64,000 nucleotides of DNA, taken from the NCBI GenBank assembly GCA_015956445.1, contig WIUZ02000021.1, positions 1-64,000 of the forward strand. The letters are read 5' to 3'. The position numbers were made by a program, and so were the translations under genes. This stretch comes from Thelephora terrestris. Taxonomy: Eukaryota > Basidiomycota > Agaricomycetes > Thelephorales > Thelephoraceae. The notes under the pieces are model-generated. The model ran no database searches, had not been told where the DNA came from, and worked only from the letters and a program-made list of their open reading frames with translations. The number at the start of each line of letters is the position of its first letter. Positions within the stretch are counted from its first letter, which is position 1. This document shows, one piece after another, positions 1-10,800 of the stretch.

Positions 1-2040
1 TCCTCAGTGCTACCTCCCCTTTGGCATGCGCTATTCACTTCTCGATGGGAGCTACACACTTTCTAACGATTGCCTTGTCATATTCGGTGCTACATTGCCC
101 TTGGCGTGTGCTATGCAATTCCCAACAAGAGCTATACTGTTTTTAATGAACGCTATGTAATCCTCAGTGCCACGGTCCACCTTTGCGTGTGCTATACAAC
201 TCACAGTAGGAGCTACATACTCCTTGGTCGCCGCCATGTAATCTTCGGTGCTGGATCCTCCTTGGCATGCGCTATTTGCTTTTTGATGGGAGCTACATAC
301 TCCTTGATGAATGTCATGTAGTCTCCGGTGCTACGCTGCCCATGGGATGTGCTATCAAATTCCCAATAAGAGCTATACTCTTTGTAATGATCCCTGTGTA
401 ATCCTCAGTGCTACGTTCCCCTTGGCATGTGCTATGCAATTCCCAATGGGAGCCACACACTTTTTATTGATCACGATGTAGTCTCCAGTGCTACGTCTCC
501 CTTGGTGTGTGCTATTAAATTCCCAATAAGAGCTACATGCTGTCTAATGGTTGCCATGTAATATTCGATGCTACGTCCTCCTTTGCGTATGCTATTCACT
601 TCCCCATAAGAGCTACACACTTTGGAATGATCACCATGTGATCCTCAGTGCTACATCATCCTTTGCGTGTGCTATTCACTTCCCAATGGGAGCTACATAC
701 CCCTTGATTATCGTCATGTAATCCTTAATGCTGCGTCCCCCTTGGCGTGTGCTATACAATTTCCAGTAGGGGCTACATACTCCTTGATGGTCGCCGTGTA
801 ATATTCGGTGCTACGTTCTCCTTGGTGTGTGCTATTCGATTCACAGTAAGAGCTACACTCCTTCTAATGATTGCTGTGTAATATACGGTGCTGTTTTCCC
901 CTCGGCGTATGCTGTTCACTTCCCTGTAAGAGCTACACACTTTAAATAATCACCATGTAATCCTCGGTGCTACGTCCTCCTCTGCGTGTGCTATTCACTT
1001 CCCAATGGGAGCTATCATACCCCTTGATCTATCTGTCATGTAATCCTTAATGACCTGCCCATCCCCCTTGGCTGTAGCTGCCTATACAATTCCAGTAGGG
1101 GCTACATACTCCTTGATGGTCGCCGTGTAATATTCGGTGCTCACGTTCTCCTTGTGTGTGTGCTATTCGATTCACAGTAAGAGCTACGCTCCTTCTAATG
1201 ATTGCTGTGTAATATACGGTGCTGTTTCTCCCCTCGGCGTATGCTGTTCACTTCCCTGTAAGAGCTACACAACTTTAATAATCACCATGTAATCCTCGGT
1301 GCTACGTCCTCCTCTGCGTGTGCTATTCACTTCCCAATGGGAGCTACATACCCCTGATTATCGTCATGTAATCCTTAATGCTGCGTCCCCCTTGGCATGT
1401 GCTATACAATTTCCAGTAGGGGCTACATACTCCTTGATGGTCACCATGTAATATTTGGTGCTACGTTGCCCTTGGTGTGTGCTATGGGATTTCCAATGAG
1501 AGCTACTCACTTTCTAATCATCGCTATGTAATTCTCAGTGCTGTGCCCCCCTTGGCGTGTGCTATGCAGTTCTCAATGCGAGCCACACACTTTTTATTGA
1601 TCACGATGTCATCCCCAGTGCTACGTTCCCCTTTTTGTGTGCTATTAAATTCCCAATAAGAGCTACATGCTGTCTAATGGTTGCCATGTAATATTCGATG
1701 CTACATCCTCCTTTGCGTATGCTATTCACTTCCCCATAAGAGCTACACACTTTGGAATGATCACCATGTGATCCTCAGTGCTACGTCCTCTTTTGCATGT
1801 GCTATTCACTTCCCAATTGGAGCTACGTGCCCCTTAGTGATCACCGTGTAGTCTCCGGTGCTACTTTCCCCTTGGCGTATGCTATGAAGTTCCCAGTAAG
1901 GGCTGCTCACTTTCTAATCACCACCATGTAATCCTTGGTGCTACGTTCTCCTTGGTGTGTGCTGTTCGATTCCCAATAAGATCTACATACTCCTTGATTG
2001 TTGCCATCTAGTCCTTAATGCTATGTTCTACTTGCTTTGT
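1..2040. repeat. 80-bp minisatellite array, left copy
   Basis: About 25 imperfect copies of an 80-bp unit fill this stretch. Each unit carries a GTGCTACG..CCTTGGCGTGTGCTATTC core, then GAGCTACA, then a CATGTAAT block. Longer multiples are also repeated: the segment near 775-1005 recurs near 1105-1360, and the one near 530-660 recurs near 1660-1790, so the array has higher-order structure. The same unit recurs at 12.5-13.3 kb. Short open frames here are by-products of a repeat that lacks stops. The array reaches the window edge, so its true length is unknown. Confidence 0.93.
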
Positions 2041-2041
2041 T

Positions 2042-3202
2042 CTATTCATTCCTCATAGCCTCCACAAGCACTGTACCACCTGCTTTTGAGATCCGCTTGT
2101 TCAACCTGGCCAGAACCCCCTCCCAGATGGCCCGACGATCCTTCATCTTCATCATAATCCCCTCTGCCTCAGACTTCTCCCTGAACTGAATTGACCGAGC
2201 TTCGGAACGAAGATTCTCCAACCCCACCGCCGAGAGGGTTGGATCCGAAGCCTGCTCGTCGAACTTGGCCAGGTCGGCATACCAGATGGTGGTTTGCGTG
2301 AGCTGGACTCCATGGCTTGGTCCAGCAGGTATCGGAGATGGTTGGGGTGCCCCTGTCTTAGTGGCTGTTGTCCTCGTTGTCGGTAGAGGGGTTGCTGGTG
2401 TCTGGTTGTTTGACCTGGGGTCTTGGGGCAGTGCCGGAGGTCCTATGATGTCCACTTTCCCAATCACCTCATCCTCAGGTATAGCCTTGGACATTGACCG
2501 GGTGGAGATCCGCGTTCGCTTTGAGGCTGGATCGACCTTCTCCGGCGATCGTGTCGCCAGATCTCGTTTTCTGGAAGGAGCTACAGGTTTTTTAACCTTG
2601 GTGCTGGAGACGGACAGTGCGCTCCGATCGACTTGTTTCCCCTTCGGGCCCGTCTCGCTGCCTGTGAGGGTACTCTCAGGGGGAGAGTTGTCGATCCCAT
2701 GGGTGTCTTCCTCCTCGAACAGTCGACTAGTTCCAGGTTTCAACAACTTGGCCCCTTCCAAGTGCATAGCGTATTCCGTGACGACTTTGCACGGCTCGAG
2801 CTTGTATAATCGGCATACGTCCCGATGACGATGCTGAGGGCCACAAAGTGTGTTCATTTTTCCCGATGCAAATATTTTAGGGGACGCACCAACCAGGCCG
2901 ACACGTATGACTGCCAACTAGCCATGAACTCTTGTGGTGCAGTCTTGAGGTGAGCCTCCAGGTACTTGAGGTGCCACAGCGCCAACACGGATTCCCATAC
3001 CGTATCTACAGCCTCAGGGACGGTTGACAGCTGGGTTCGCAGGGTTCTGAGCGCCCAGGGCGGGTGGTCGTCTGGAGTTGGCTTGAGTCTCTGAGTCTCG
3101 ACCTCCTGGAGTGCCTGAAACGGGGGTAGGATATTCCCATTTAGCGATGGGACCCAGGGAGTTGAGCAAGTCATCAGATGAGATATGGAGGCAGGGTGGC
3201 AA
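2042..3202 (-). CDS. hypothetical protein, two visible exons, 5' end unclear
   Basis: Two minus-strand exon blocks (about 3202-2890 and 2833-2042) are joined by a good 56-nt intron (2834-2889; donor GTGCGT, acceptor CTCAG) that keeps the frame open. The first block encodes a Trp-rich helical-looking segment (..AVDTVWESVLALWHLKY.., ..SWQSYVSAWL). The second gives a Tyr-rich start, a long Ser/Pro/Lys-rich linker with nuclear-signal-like KRTR, and a charged C-terminal helix ending at 2042. No catalytic motif is visible. The first exon may begin further upstream or be part of the GATA-like locus next door. I do not recognise the function. The stop lies right at the minisatellite boundary. Confidence 0.55.
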
Positions 3203-3409
3203 GTTAATCGTTATCTCTGCAAACGATCGGGGCCGTGTCGATTGTCCCGATCTGATGGGCGCTCCGATAAAAAAGACGCCTTATCAGAACGGGTGACATC
3301 ATCCGGTCCGAGTCCATTTCTAGCTCACTTTTGTTTGCTGGCGTGCCACATGCGCATGTTTACGAGTATAGGGTATAATCTACAGTGCTACATACGGAGA
3401 CATTTTATC

Positions 3410-4153
3410 ACCATTGGGGCAGGGACAGACTTCCCGCGCGGCTCTCTGCCAGGAAGATATCACGCTGAGACCCTTTCCTTTGCCTCTTACTATCAGCGTC
3501 AGCGTCGTCATCCTTGTCATCCTTATTTTCGGGAGTAGGTTCACGAGTGGAAGGCTTGGTCCTTGCGCTCCTTCGCCTAGCAAGATAAGTGGGAGTGTTA
3601 TCGCTGGCACCTCACTTGACGCGCTTCCTTCTGGGCTCGTCCTCCTCCTCATCTTCGTCATCATTGACAGCTCTCCCTTCGCCGGAAGCACGCTCCTAAG
3701 CTTTTGAAAGAGAAACAAGGACCTCGGCGGGTGCCCGTTTGGTCAAACGAGTGTTGGCGGTAGGGGAGGTATCGGTATAAGCGCTAGCCCGGAGGCAGCC
3801 GGCACACGCTTCCAGCGTTTGATAACGGTCTTTTTCATAGAGTTTGCACGGTGCGTGGCATGCAACTCGTTATAGATACCTGAAGATGAGAGTGACATTG
3901 GACGGACAGGGTGGGAAAAATCAGGATTAGATTTCGGAAAGATTAGGATAGAGTTTGGGGGACCAATTGCTCACCGCACGTGTACAGAGTTATTTCCAAC
4001 ATCATCCCTTCGCCACGAGGAAGTAGCGCTCGTACCACAATTGGCACAAGACAAAGCACCGACTGAATTAGAATTAGCGGCACCCTCTCCGTTCTTTTTC
4101 CCGTTTGTGGGGGGATTCTGGGGAGCGGTTGTGGATCTGAGGTGCCGGAGCAC
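3410..4153 (-). pseudogene. decayed GATA-type zinc finger gene
   Basis: Near 4048-3975 the minus strand encodes CANCGTSATSSWRRDDVGNN, the first half of a GATA finger (CxNCGTxxTxxWRRDxxGN). An apparent intron (GTGAGC at 3974 to CAG at 3880) leads to 3879-3787, which encodes GIYNELHATHR followed by SMKKTVIKRWKRVPAA, matching the basic tail after the second Cys pair. The second pair (expected CNACG) is damaged: the bases before the intron (..TGTACACGTGCG) resemble it but are out of frame with both sides. Further on, 3690-3410 encodes an acidic then Lys/Arg-rich segment that may be its C-terminal part. GATA factors are DNA-binding regulators; this copy should not fold a normal finger. A sequencing error is the main alternative to real decay. 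Confidence 0.6.
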
Positions 4154-6286
4154 ATTTGACAGTTTGATCCGCAGGTTTGGCGAGAGAATCTGCCGATCCC
4201 TAGTGTTCAGTCTTTGCGACGGCGTATAGAGAATCGTTACAAGTGATGTGAAAGCGACGGTACGAGGCAGAGAGACAGCAGCTGCTACGGCACCACTCTC
4301 ATCGCCATTGCTTCCGCTGGTACCATTCCCACAGTAACCTAACCCTGCATGACATTAGGAACGGCAAGCTTCGCAGAACGCAGCATCAGATGGATCAGCA
4401 CCGACACAAGAAAGGTGCCAAGAAAGACTCACGAGGGCGAAATGGCCACCGACGACGGTGTGCCACATAAAAGTTGCCATCTGACCGTTCACGCTGTTTT
4501 ACTCGTCTGCGAACGGCCCCCTGTTTATCCCACAGGTGACGTATTTCTTGACGAGGCTGATCATGGTTGTTTGAAGTGACGAATCCGTCCCGGTGGCACC
4601 TGTCCAGAGTTGCCGATCAGTTTGAAGGGGCTTGTATGTGAACCAATGTAGAGTGCCCGGTTTTCGAATTGCAGACCGGTTGTGGCGTCAGAAGATCTGT
4701 CGTGATGAGTGGGGTTAGACGTTGTGTGAGGCATAGGGCGGGGTGAATTACCTGCTGTCCAGCCTGATTCCGTGCTGGTTGAGTCTAACTGCGTACCACT
4801 TCGTCTCTGTGGTTCGAATGTTAAAATCGAAGCAATACTGTCTGTTCACAAAAGAACTCACGAGCCCGATACACGGGCGGCGGAAGCACGGTCAAGCCGA
4901 GCAGCCTATCCGCATAAAAGTTGTACAGCAAGCTCCACCTGGCGGTCACATCAGTAACGTGGAAATCAGCCAATGCTGATGACACGTACGGTGGGTCGTT
5001 CCTGTAGGAAAGTCGCGGAATCCCATCCGACAGGGTGCGGGCACGAACCTTCAACAGGGTGATCTTCGGTATGAGGTAAATTGGAGATGTACACTGCGTC
5101 ATGGCCGAGCAGGCCAAAGACTCTTGTTGGGATATGGGCTGATATGGGGCAGCTGTGTGGGTTATGAGTGTGGTGGTGATACACCCTGAGATGTGTGAGC
5201 TGACTCACCGAGGTCGTGATGGCGTACAGCCCTGATGGGCGTTGTTGAAAGCCGGGCAACCGTTGCCAAGGCAGAGATGTTTGCAACGACATTGACCGGG
5301 GTGTTATCCGCTGCGAAATGAGGGGTGGGGGTTTTGGTGTTCGCACCGTGTGAGGGCGCCCTAGCAATGCAGCGGAGTTGAGTACTGAGCGAAAGGAGGA
5401 GGCTGTGCGTTACCGCTTACCAACGTACGTTCCACCTCACAGTGCATGGAGGAGGGAGAGGTGTTTCGAGGGTTTAACCGAGTGGAGCGACAGGGGGGTC
5501 GCTCAACGCTCAAGATTAAACCCATGGGGGTAGAGGAGGTTCTTCGGGTGCAAATGATCGGGTCATCTTTAAAAAATAAAAATAAAAAGATCGGGTCATC
5601 CCGGGTCATCCTGGGTCATCCCTTCACCCACGTGACAACTCTTCGGGAAAGACTTCTGGTGGACCTTCCGAAGTGTGATTCGGAGGACTGGTAACGGGGC
5701 ACACGTGCTCCAACAGATGTGTGGGGTAAACGGGGTCTACCCCAAGGCCCGACGCCCAATCACCGTTCCCGAGAGCAGGGTGATCGACACCGTGGGTTCA
5801 GACTTTTTGGGGCAGAATTCCGACCGCCGAGAGCAGGACTTGGGCAGGAGTGTTTCATCTTGAGCTGGGGCTGGATTTCTGGCCCGTGCAGCTGGCCCGG
5901 ATTCACCCAAGCGTATATAGCAGAGGGGAATTTACGTTGGGGGCAAGTTGAACAAGCCATCAGGTGCAAGTTCACAATTCACACGGTTGCTCACACCTTG
6001 TGGGTCCCGACGCGGGTGCTCGCAATTGATTAGATAAGGTTTTGTGAATGTATTTAATGCAACCATCCCCATTTTTTTTGCCCCCCGGTTTGGAACTGCT
6101 CTCTTCCTTGCATCGTATCCATTACTGTTTCTTCCCGGCCATCGCTCCTATATTTTATGATGCGCTCTGCACTCGTATCCGATCTGGGAAGAAAAGATCA
6201 CAAGCTTTTGACAGTTAGAAAGTGAGTTATGTCGCATACGGCTCTGTCCATACCTGATATCCGGTTACAGCCCATGCGAGCTCTGT
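4154..6286. other. no gene recognised
   Basis: Many short open frames occur on both strands, but none shows a known domain, a consistent exon chain or composition like the neighbouring genes. A short ATC/GGGTCATC repeat lies near 5555-5620 (several GGGTCATC copies around an A-rich stretch). The last 200 bases may be the promoter and first exon of the small gene beginning at 6287. Confidence 0.5.
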
Positions 6287-6859
6287 TTGAAGGCTGGCAC
6301 CGCTTGCCAGGTCCCGAGGTCTGCTCCCGAAAATGCGTGCACCAGTTGTAGGAGCAAAAGGAAGGGTTGTTCTATCAAAGGGGTCAAGGCGCCCAGGAAG
6401 TTCATCACCCGCCAGGAAAAGTTGAAGGAGGGCCTGGATGCAGTCTCGGCAGAGATGGGTGAAATGTTGGCATTAATCGAACGTCTCGAAGAGGAGTCGC
6501 AACAGTCAGCGACAGGGAACGGCAACGAAGGTCAGAAGAGCTGTGAGAGTGAAGGTGAAGGAGTGGAAGAAACCGCTGGTGACGCCGACGAGGCTTCCAG
6601 CATAGGTAATCTTGATGGCGAGATTAACAATATGTTTGGGGATGGCGGGAGCTTTGATGATATGTTTGGGGATGGACGAAGCTTTGACGACATGTTCGGG
6701 GATGGACAAAGCTTTGACGACATGTTCGGGGATGGACAAAGCTTTGACGATGTAGATGCCAATGATTTTGGTGGCCTTGATGATGTTGATGACTTTGATG
6801 GCGCTGACAACTTTGACGGTGTCGACGACTTGGGCGACGTCGGGGGGTCCGTTGCCTAG
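6287..6859 (+). CDS. small protein with Cys cluster, coiled coil and acidic decapeptide repeats
   Basis: The open frame encodes CTSCRSKRKGCS (C-x2-C-x6-C plus basic residues), resembling half of a fungal Zn-cluster motif. It is followed by a Leu/Glu heptad region (about residues 42-70) and an acidic C-terminal tail. The tail holds four exact or near-exact decapeptides of the form MFGDGxSFDD, then DD/FD-rich variants to the stop at 6859. No start ATG lies at the frame's beginning, so an upstream exon probably supplies the N-terminus. The layout (basic DNA-binding-like Cys cluster, coiled coil, acidic tail) would fit a transcription regulator, but this is inference. The function is not recognised. 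Confidence 0.55.
   Translation: MKAGTACQVPRSAPENACTSCRSKRKGCSIKGVKAPRKFITRQEKLKEGLDAVSAEMGEMLALIERLEEESQQSATGNGNEGQKSCESEGEGVEETAGDADEASSIGNLDGEINNMFGDGGSFDDMFGDGRSFDDMFGDGQSFDDMFGDGQSFDDVDANDFGGLDDVDDFDGADNFDGVDDLGDVGGSVA
6632..6751 (+). repeat. four 30-bp in-frame tandem repeats
   Basis: Units start at 6632, 6662, 6692 and 6722. Each is 30 bp and encodes MFGDGxSFDD. The last two units are almost identical, which suggests recent slippage. The downstream sequence (FGGLDDVDDFDGADNFDGVD) looks like older, diverged copies. Confidence 0.9.
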
Positions 6860-7834
6860 AAATCTTGTGCGTCTTGTAGCCGGTGGACCTTTGTTTTGTA
6901 TGGACTTGGAGCTGTGTTTGTATGTGTGCTATCTCTTTTCAAATCGAAATTGGTAGAGCGTCCGGTTACGCGGCTTAGTTTTTCTCAATTTTGTCTGGTC
7001 CGTATGTTCCACACGGTCGGTACATATATTTGGCTGATACGACACAATTCTATGGAAAGCGAGAAGGGAAAACTAATGGCTGGAATAAATGGTAGAGGGG
7101 GCGCTGGCAGAGGTTGCGAGCCAGGTGGAGCTAGAAGGCTGCAGCTACAAAGAACAAGGGAGAAACAGTGTTGAGTGAGGACATGTGCAAGTGAGGCTCG
7201 CGCACGTCGCCTGAGTCGAGAAGCCAGAGGGAGGGAGCGTACATACAGGTGGGACATGGCTCACGGGCAGATGTTGCTACCATCACCATCATTGTCGCTA
7301 CTTGTCGTCGTGGCAGTCGGTGTTCCGACATCCGACAACATTCAAGTGATGGACGTACGTTGATCTGGGGTATAAGCCTTTTGCCTCCAGCACCGAGGCG
7401 TGGCGACGCCAGTGAGCGTGCAAACAGGCGATGAAGATTGGTGGGGCGATGAGCCGAGAAGGCGTGGAGAGCATGGAGGGAGAATGGGGCACGGTGGAAT
7501 CCGTACATGGCAGGAAAGGCCAGAGCGTGATGGAGTTTGTCGTGATGACGGAGGACTTGGTTCGGTGAGACCGGGAACTCTGTCCCGAAAAGGAAATTCT
7601 CATCAGTCACGCTGCTTACGTGGTTCGCATCTGGACCTCCCTATCGGATTTGGCGTTGTACACCTCATCTATAGGGTGGGCGTGCAGGGTAGGCCTGCTT
7701 CTGGTCACGCCTCGTTGTGACGTGTCATATAAGGCAAGGGATCGTTCCAAAGCCTACCTAACCCTTTCTTCTTATCTCCTGCGCCGCACGTCTTTTCAAC
7801 CTATCGATCCGCACAAGTTAGCGCTCGGGTGTTC
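6860..7834. other. intergenic, no supported gene
   Basis: A 159-residue minus-strand open frame (7610-7131) covers much of this stretch. Its His/Arg/Ser-rich composition, lack of domain and lack of splice context make it unconvincing. The right part (about 7640-7834) is the probable promoter and 5' leader of the zinc-finger gene that starts at 7835. Confidence 0.5.
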
Positions 7835-10800
7835 ATGGAGGATTATATCGAATCGAACGCAACCATTCACGAGGTCAGCCGCCCTTCTTCTCCTGTTCCG
7901 AAGTCCGCTGATTTCTTGCTTTATCGTCTTGAAGGCTACGGGACTTGTCGAACGAGTGCCGTTAGAACCGGAGATTAATAATCATCCAACTGTCGGTGAT
8001 GGTGAATCCCCGCAGTGGCGCCTGATGCCTGTGGCTAACGCCCAGATGGTATGTCCACCGAACCTGTGGTCGGATGTCTCGAACTGTTTAACGTCAACTG
8101 CCCATAGCTCGGTTCTCGGTCATCTACTCCTCACCCCGAGCGTGCGCAGAGTATCATTGACATCGACGAAGACTCCCCCTTGACCAACAGTTCCATGGAG
8201 GTTGAGATCGTTGCTGGCGAGCCCTCCCCGACCAAGGGATCCCGTTTGCCCCAAATTCCAACCAAACGCTCCGAGACGTCCCCCGTATCTTCCGTGAGTC
8301 TCTGCCGCTGTCTTTGCCAGGGAAAATTTGGCCAATCGAGATCATGATCGACCAGTCATCATCCACAGCTGCGTCAACATCAGAGGCGCGTGCAGTAGGA
8401 GAAGCGTTCCCTGATGGGACACATGAGACAGCCTCCGAATCAATCCCCCCTAACCCGCATTCTGATCAACACATGACCACTCCTGTCCGTGAGAATGCCT
8501 ACCTTGCTGTTTGGGACACCTCGAGTCCCACACCCCACTCTCAACCTTTCGAGGCTTCGGATTCGGATGTAGACGCCAGTGACCTGCCTGTGCTTGCGTA
8601 CGACCTTGATAACGATCCTACGGCAGAAACATACGAGATACCCGCTTACCCTAATTATCCCAACGACGAAATTTCTGAGCACTTATCAGCACGGTTCGTT
8701 ACCGGGCATATCATCGGAAGAATTTGTAAGGTTGAGTCTGACGAAGAGCCCGGAGACGCCGTGTTGAACGAATTCTTTGAATCGTCGGCTATCGCTTCCG
8801 AGGGTCCAGGCGATGAGGTCACACCATCGGATGCTTTTCGATCTGCCGAAGCGCCGTGGGATTGGCTAAGCGCGCCTAACTATGGTGACCTCAGCTTGGA
8901 GGATACGGTTCCTGTCACCGATCTACGTTCGATTATGACTATGGACGAGATCATCACACTGGGGGCAGGGGTTGGTTTACTGAGTCAGTAAACTGTGAGT
9001 AAATCACAAGTAAATGGAAAAAGAACCTAGCAAAATACTTGCCTGGCAAGCACAAAGCAAATTCACAATTTACTGAGCCAATTTACCTGCAATTTACTGG
9101 GTTCAGTATGTGCTCAGTATGTTTGCAGTTTACTGGGTCATGTGACCACAGTTTCCCCATTAGGTAAACCTCAGAAAAATTCACAATTTACTGAACAAAT
9201 TTACCAGCAATTTACTGAGCCACTTGCCCAATCAGTATGTTTTTAATTTGCTGAGTGGTTTGATCATGGTTTACTGGACTCAGTAAACTGGAAAAAAACC
9301 AAACTGGTTTACTGACAACATTCCTGATTGGTCAATTCTAAAAATAACCGAAAATTTACCTGGACGTGTCATTGTCAGTAAACTGCAAGTTTTCTTTCAG
9401 TAAATTGGAAATACACATCAGGTAAACTGGGAAAACACATAATGATTTGATCATGGTTTACTGGACTCAGTAAATCAGAAAAAAACCTAACCGGTTTACT
9501 GACGATGTACCTGATTGGCTAATTTGAAAATTTACCAGGACGTGTCTTTATCAGTAAACTGCAAGTTTTCTTTCAGTAAATCACAATTACACGTAAAGTA
9601 AACCAGAAAACACGTAAACTTTGGATTTACTCGCAGTTTACACGTGTTTTCTGGTTTACTTTACGTGTAATTGTGATTTACTGAAAGAAAACTTGCAGTT
9701 TACTGATAAGGACACGTCCTGGTAAATTTTCAAATTAGCCAATCAGGTACATCGTCAGTAAACCGGTTAGGTTTTTTTCTGATTTACTGAGTCCAGTAAA
9801 CCACGATCAAATCATTATGTGTTTTCCCAGTTTACCTGACGTGTATTTCCAATTTACTGAAAGAAAACTTGCAGTTTACTGACAATGACACGTCCAGGTA
9901 AATTTTCGGTTATTTTTAGAATTGACCAATCAGGAATGTTGTCAGTAAACCAGTTTGGTTTTTTTCCAGTTTACTGAGTTCAGTAAACCATGATCAAACC
10001 ACTCAGCAAATTAAAAACATACTGATTGGGCAAGTGGCTCAGTAAATTGCAGGTAAATTTATTCAGTAAATTGTGAATTTTTCCGAGGTTTACCTAATGG
10101 GGAAACTGTGGTCACATGACCCAGTAAACTGTAAACATACTGAGCACATACTGAACCCAGTAAATTGCAGGTAAATTGGCTCAGTAAATTGTGAATTTGC
10201 TTTGTGCTTGCCAGGCAAGTATTTTGCTAGGTTCTTTTTCCATTTACTTGTGATTTACTCACAGTTTACTGACTCAGTAAACCAACCTCTGCCCCCAGTG
10301 TCAACCAACAGCCTTGGGGACCAAACCCAGATATCTCCATCGATACCGCTCTCCTCCGCATGACCCCTGTGTTCTTGGAGCCGTGTTCCCCTACCCCCGC
10401 TCCGAGTTCTGCATCATCCCCGGATTTCCACCCAAGGCCCTTGACCATTCGGATTCCTGCGCGCCATGCGAGGTTGCAATCGGTGGGAGCCTCCCCTCAC
10501 TCGTTGGAGTCCAAGAGTCGAAGGAGCACCTCTGCGAAGACAACCTCGAGCATTCCTGCCGGTGATTGTTTGCCTTCCGACCCAGTGCCGGATTCCCCCC
10601 TGACCGAGCTCAGTGCTTCAGGGCCTACCGTAGGTGGCAGTGCTCTTACGTTGTCCATTGCATCAACCAGTGAGGTGGCAAACATGGTCGATGGACATGG
10701 CAGCGACTCGGATGCTCCGGTGCCTCGTGTAACAAGCACCGAGACAACCTCCTTGCAGGAACGGACGGGCAGCGCAAATGCGGAGGGACCCTACCGCAAC

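Noticed and set aside
70-1659. Short open frames with repeated Cys/Tyr motifs as secreted peptides
   Set aside because: They follow the 80-bp satellite in several frames and recur in the second array at the repeat spacing.
7131-7610. 159-residue minus-strand open frame
   Set aside because: No domain, unusual His/Arg/Ser composition, no splice or promoter context, and overlapping frames of similar length on the other strand.
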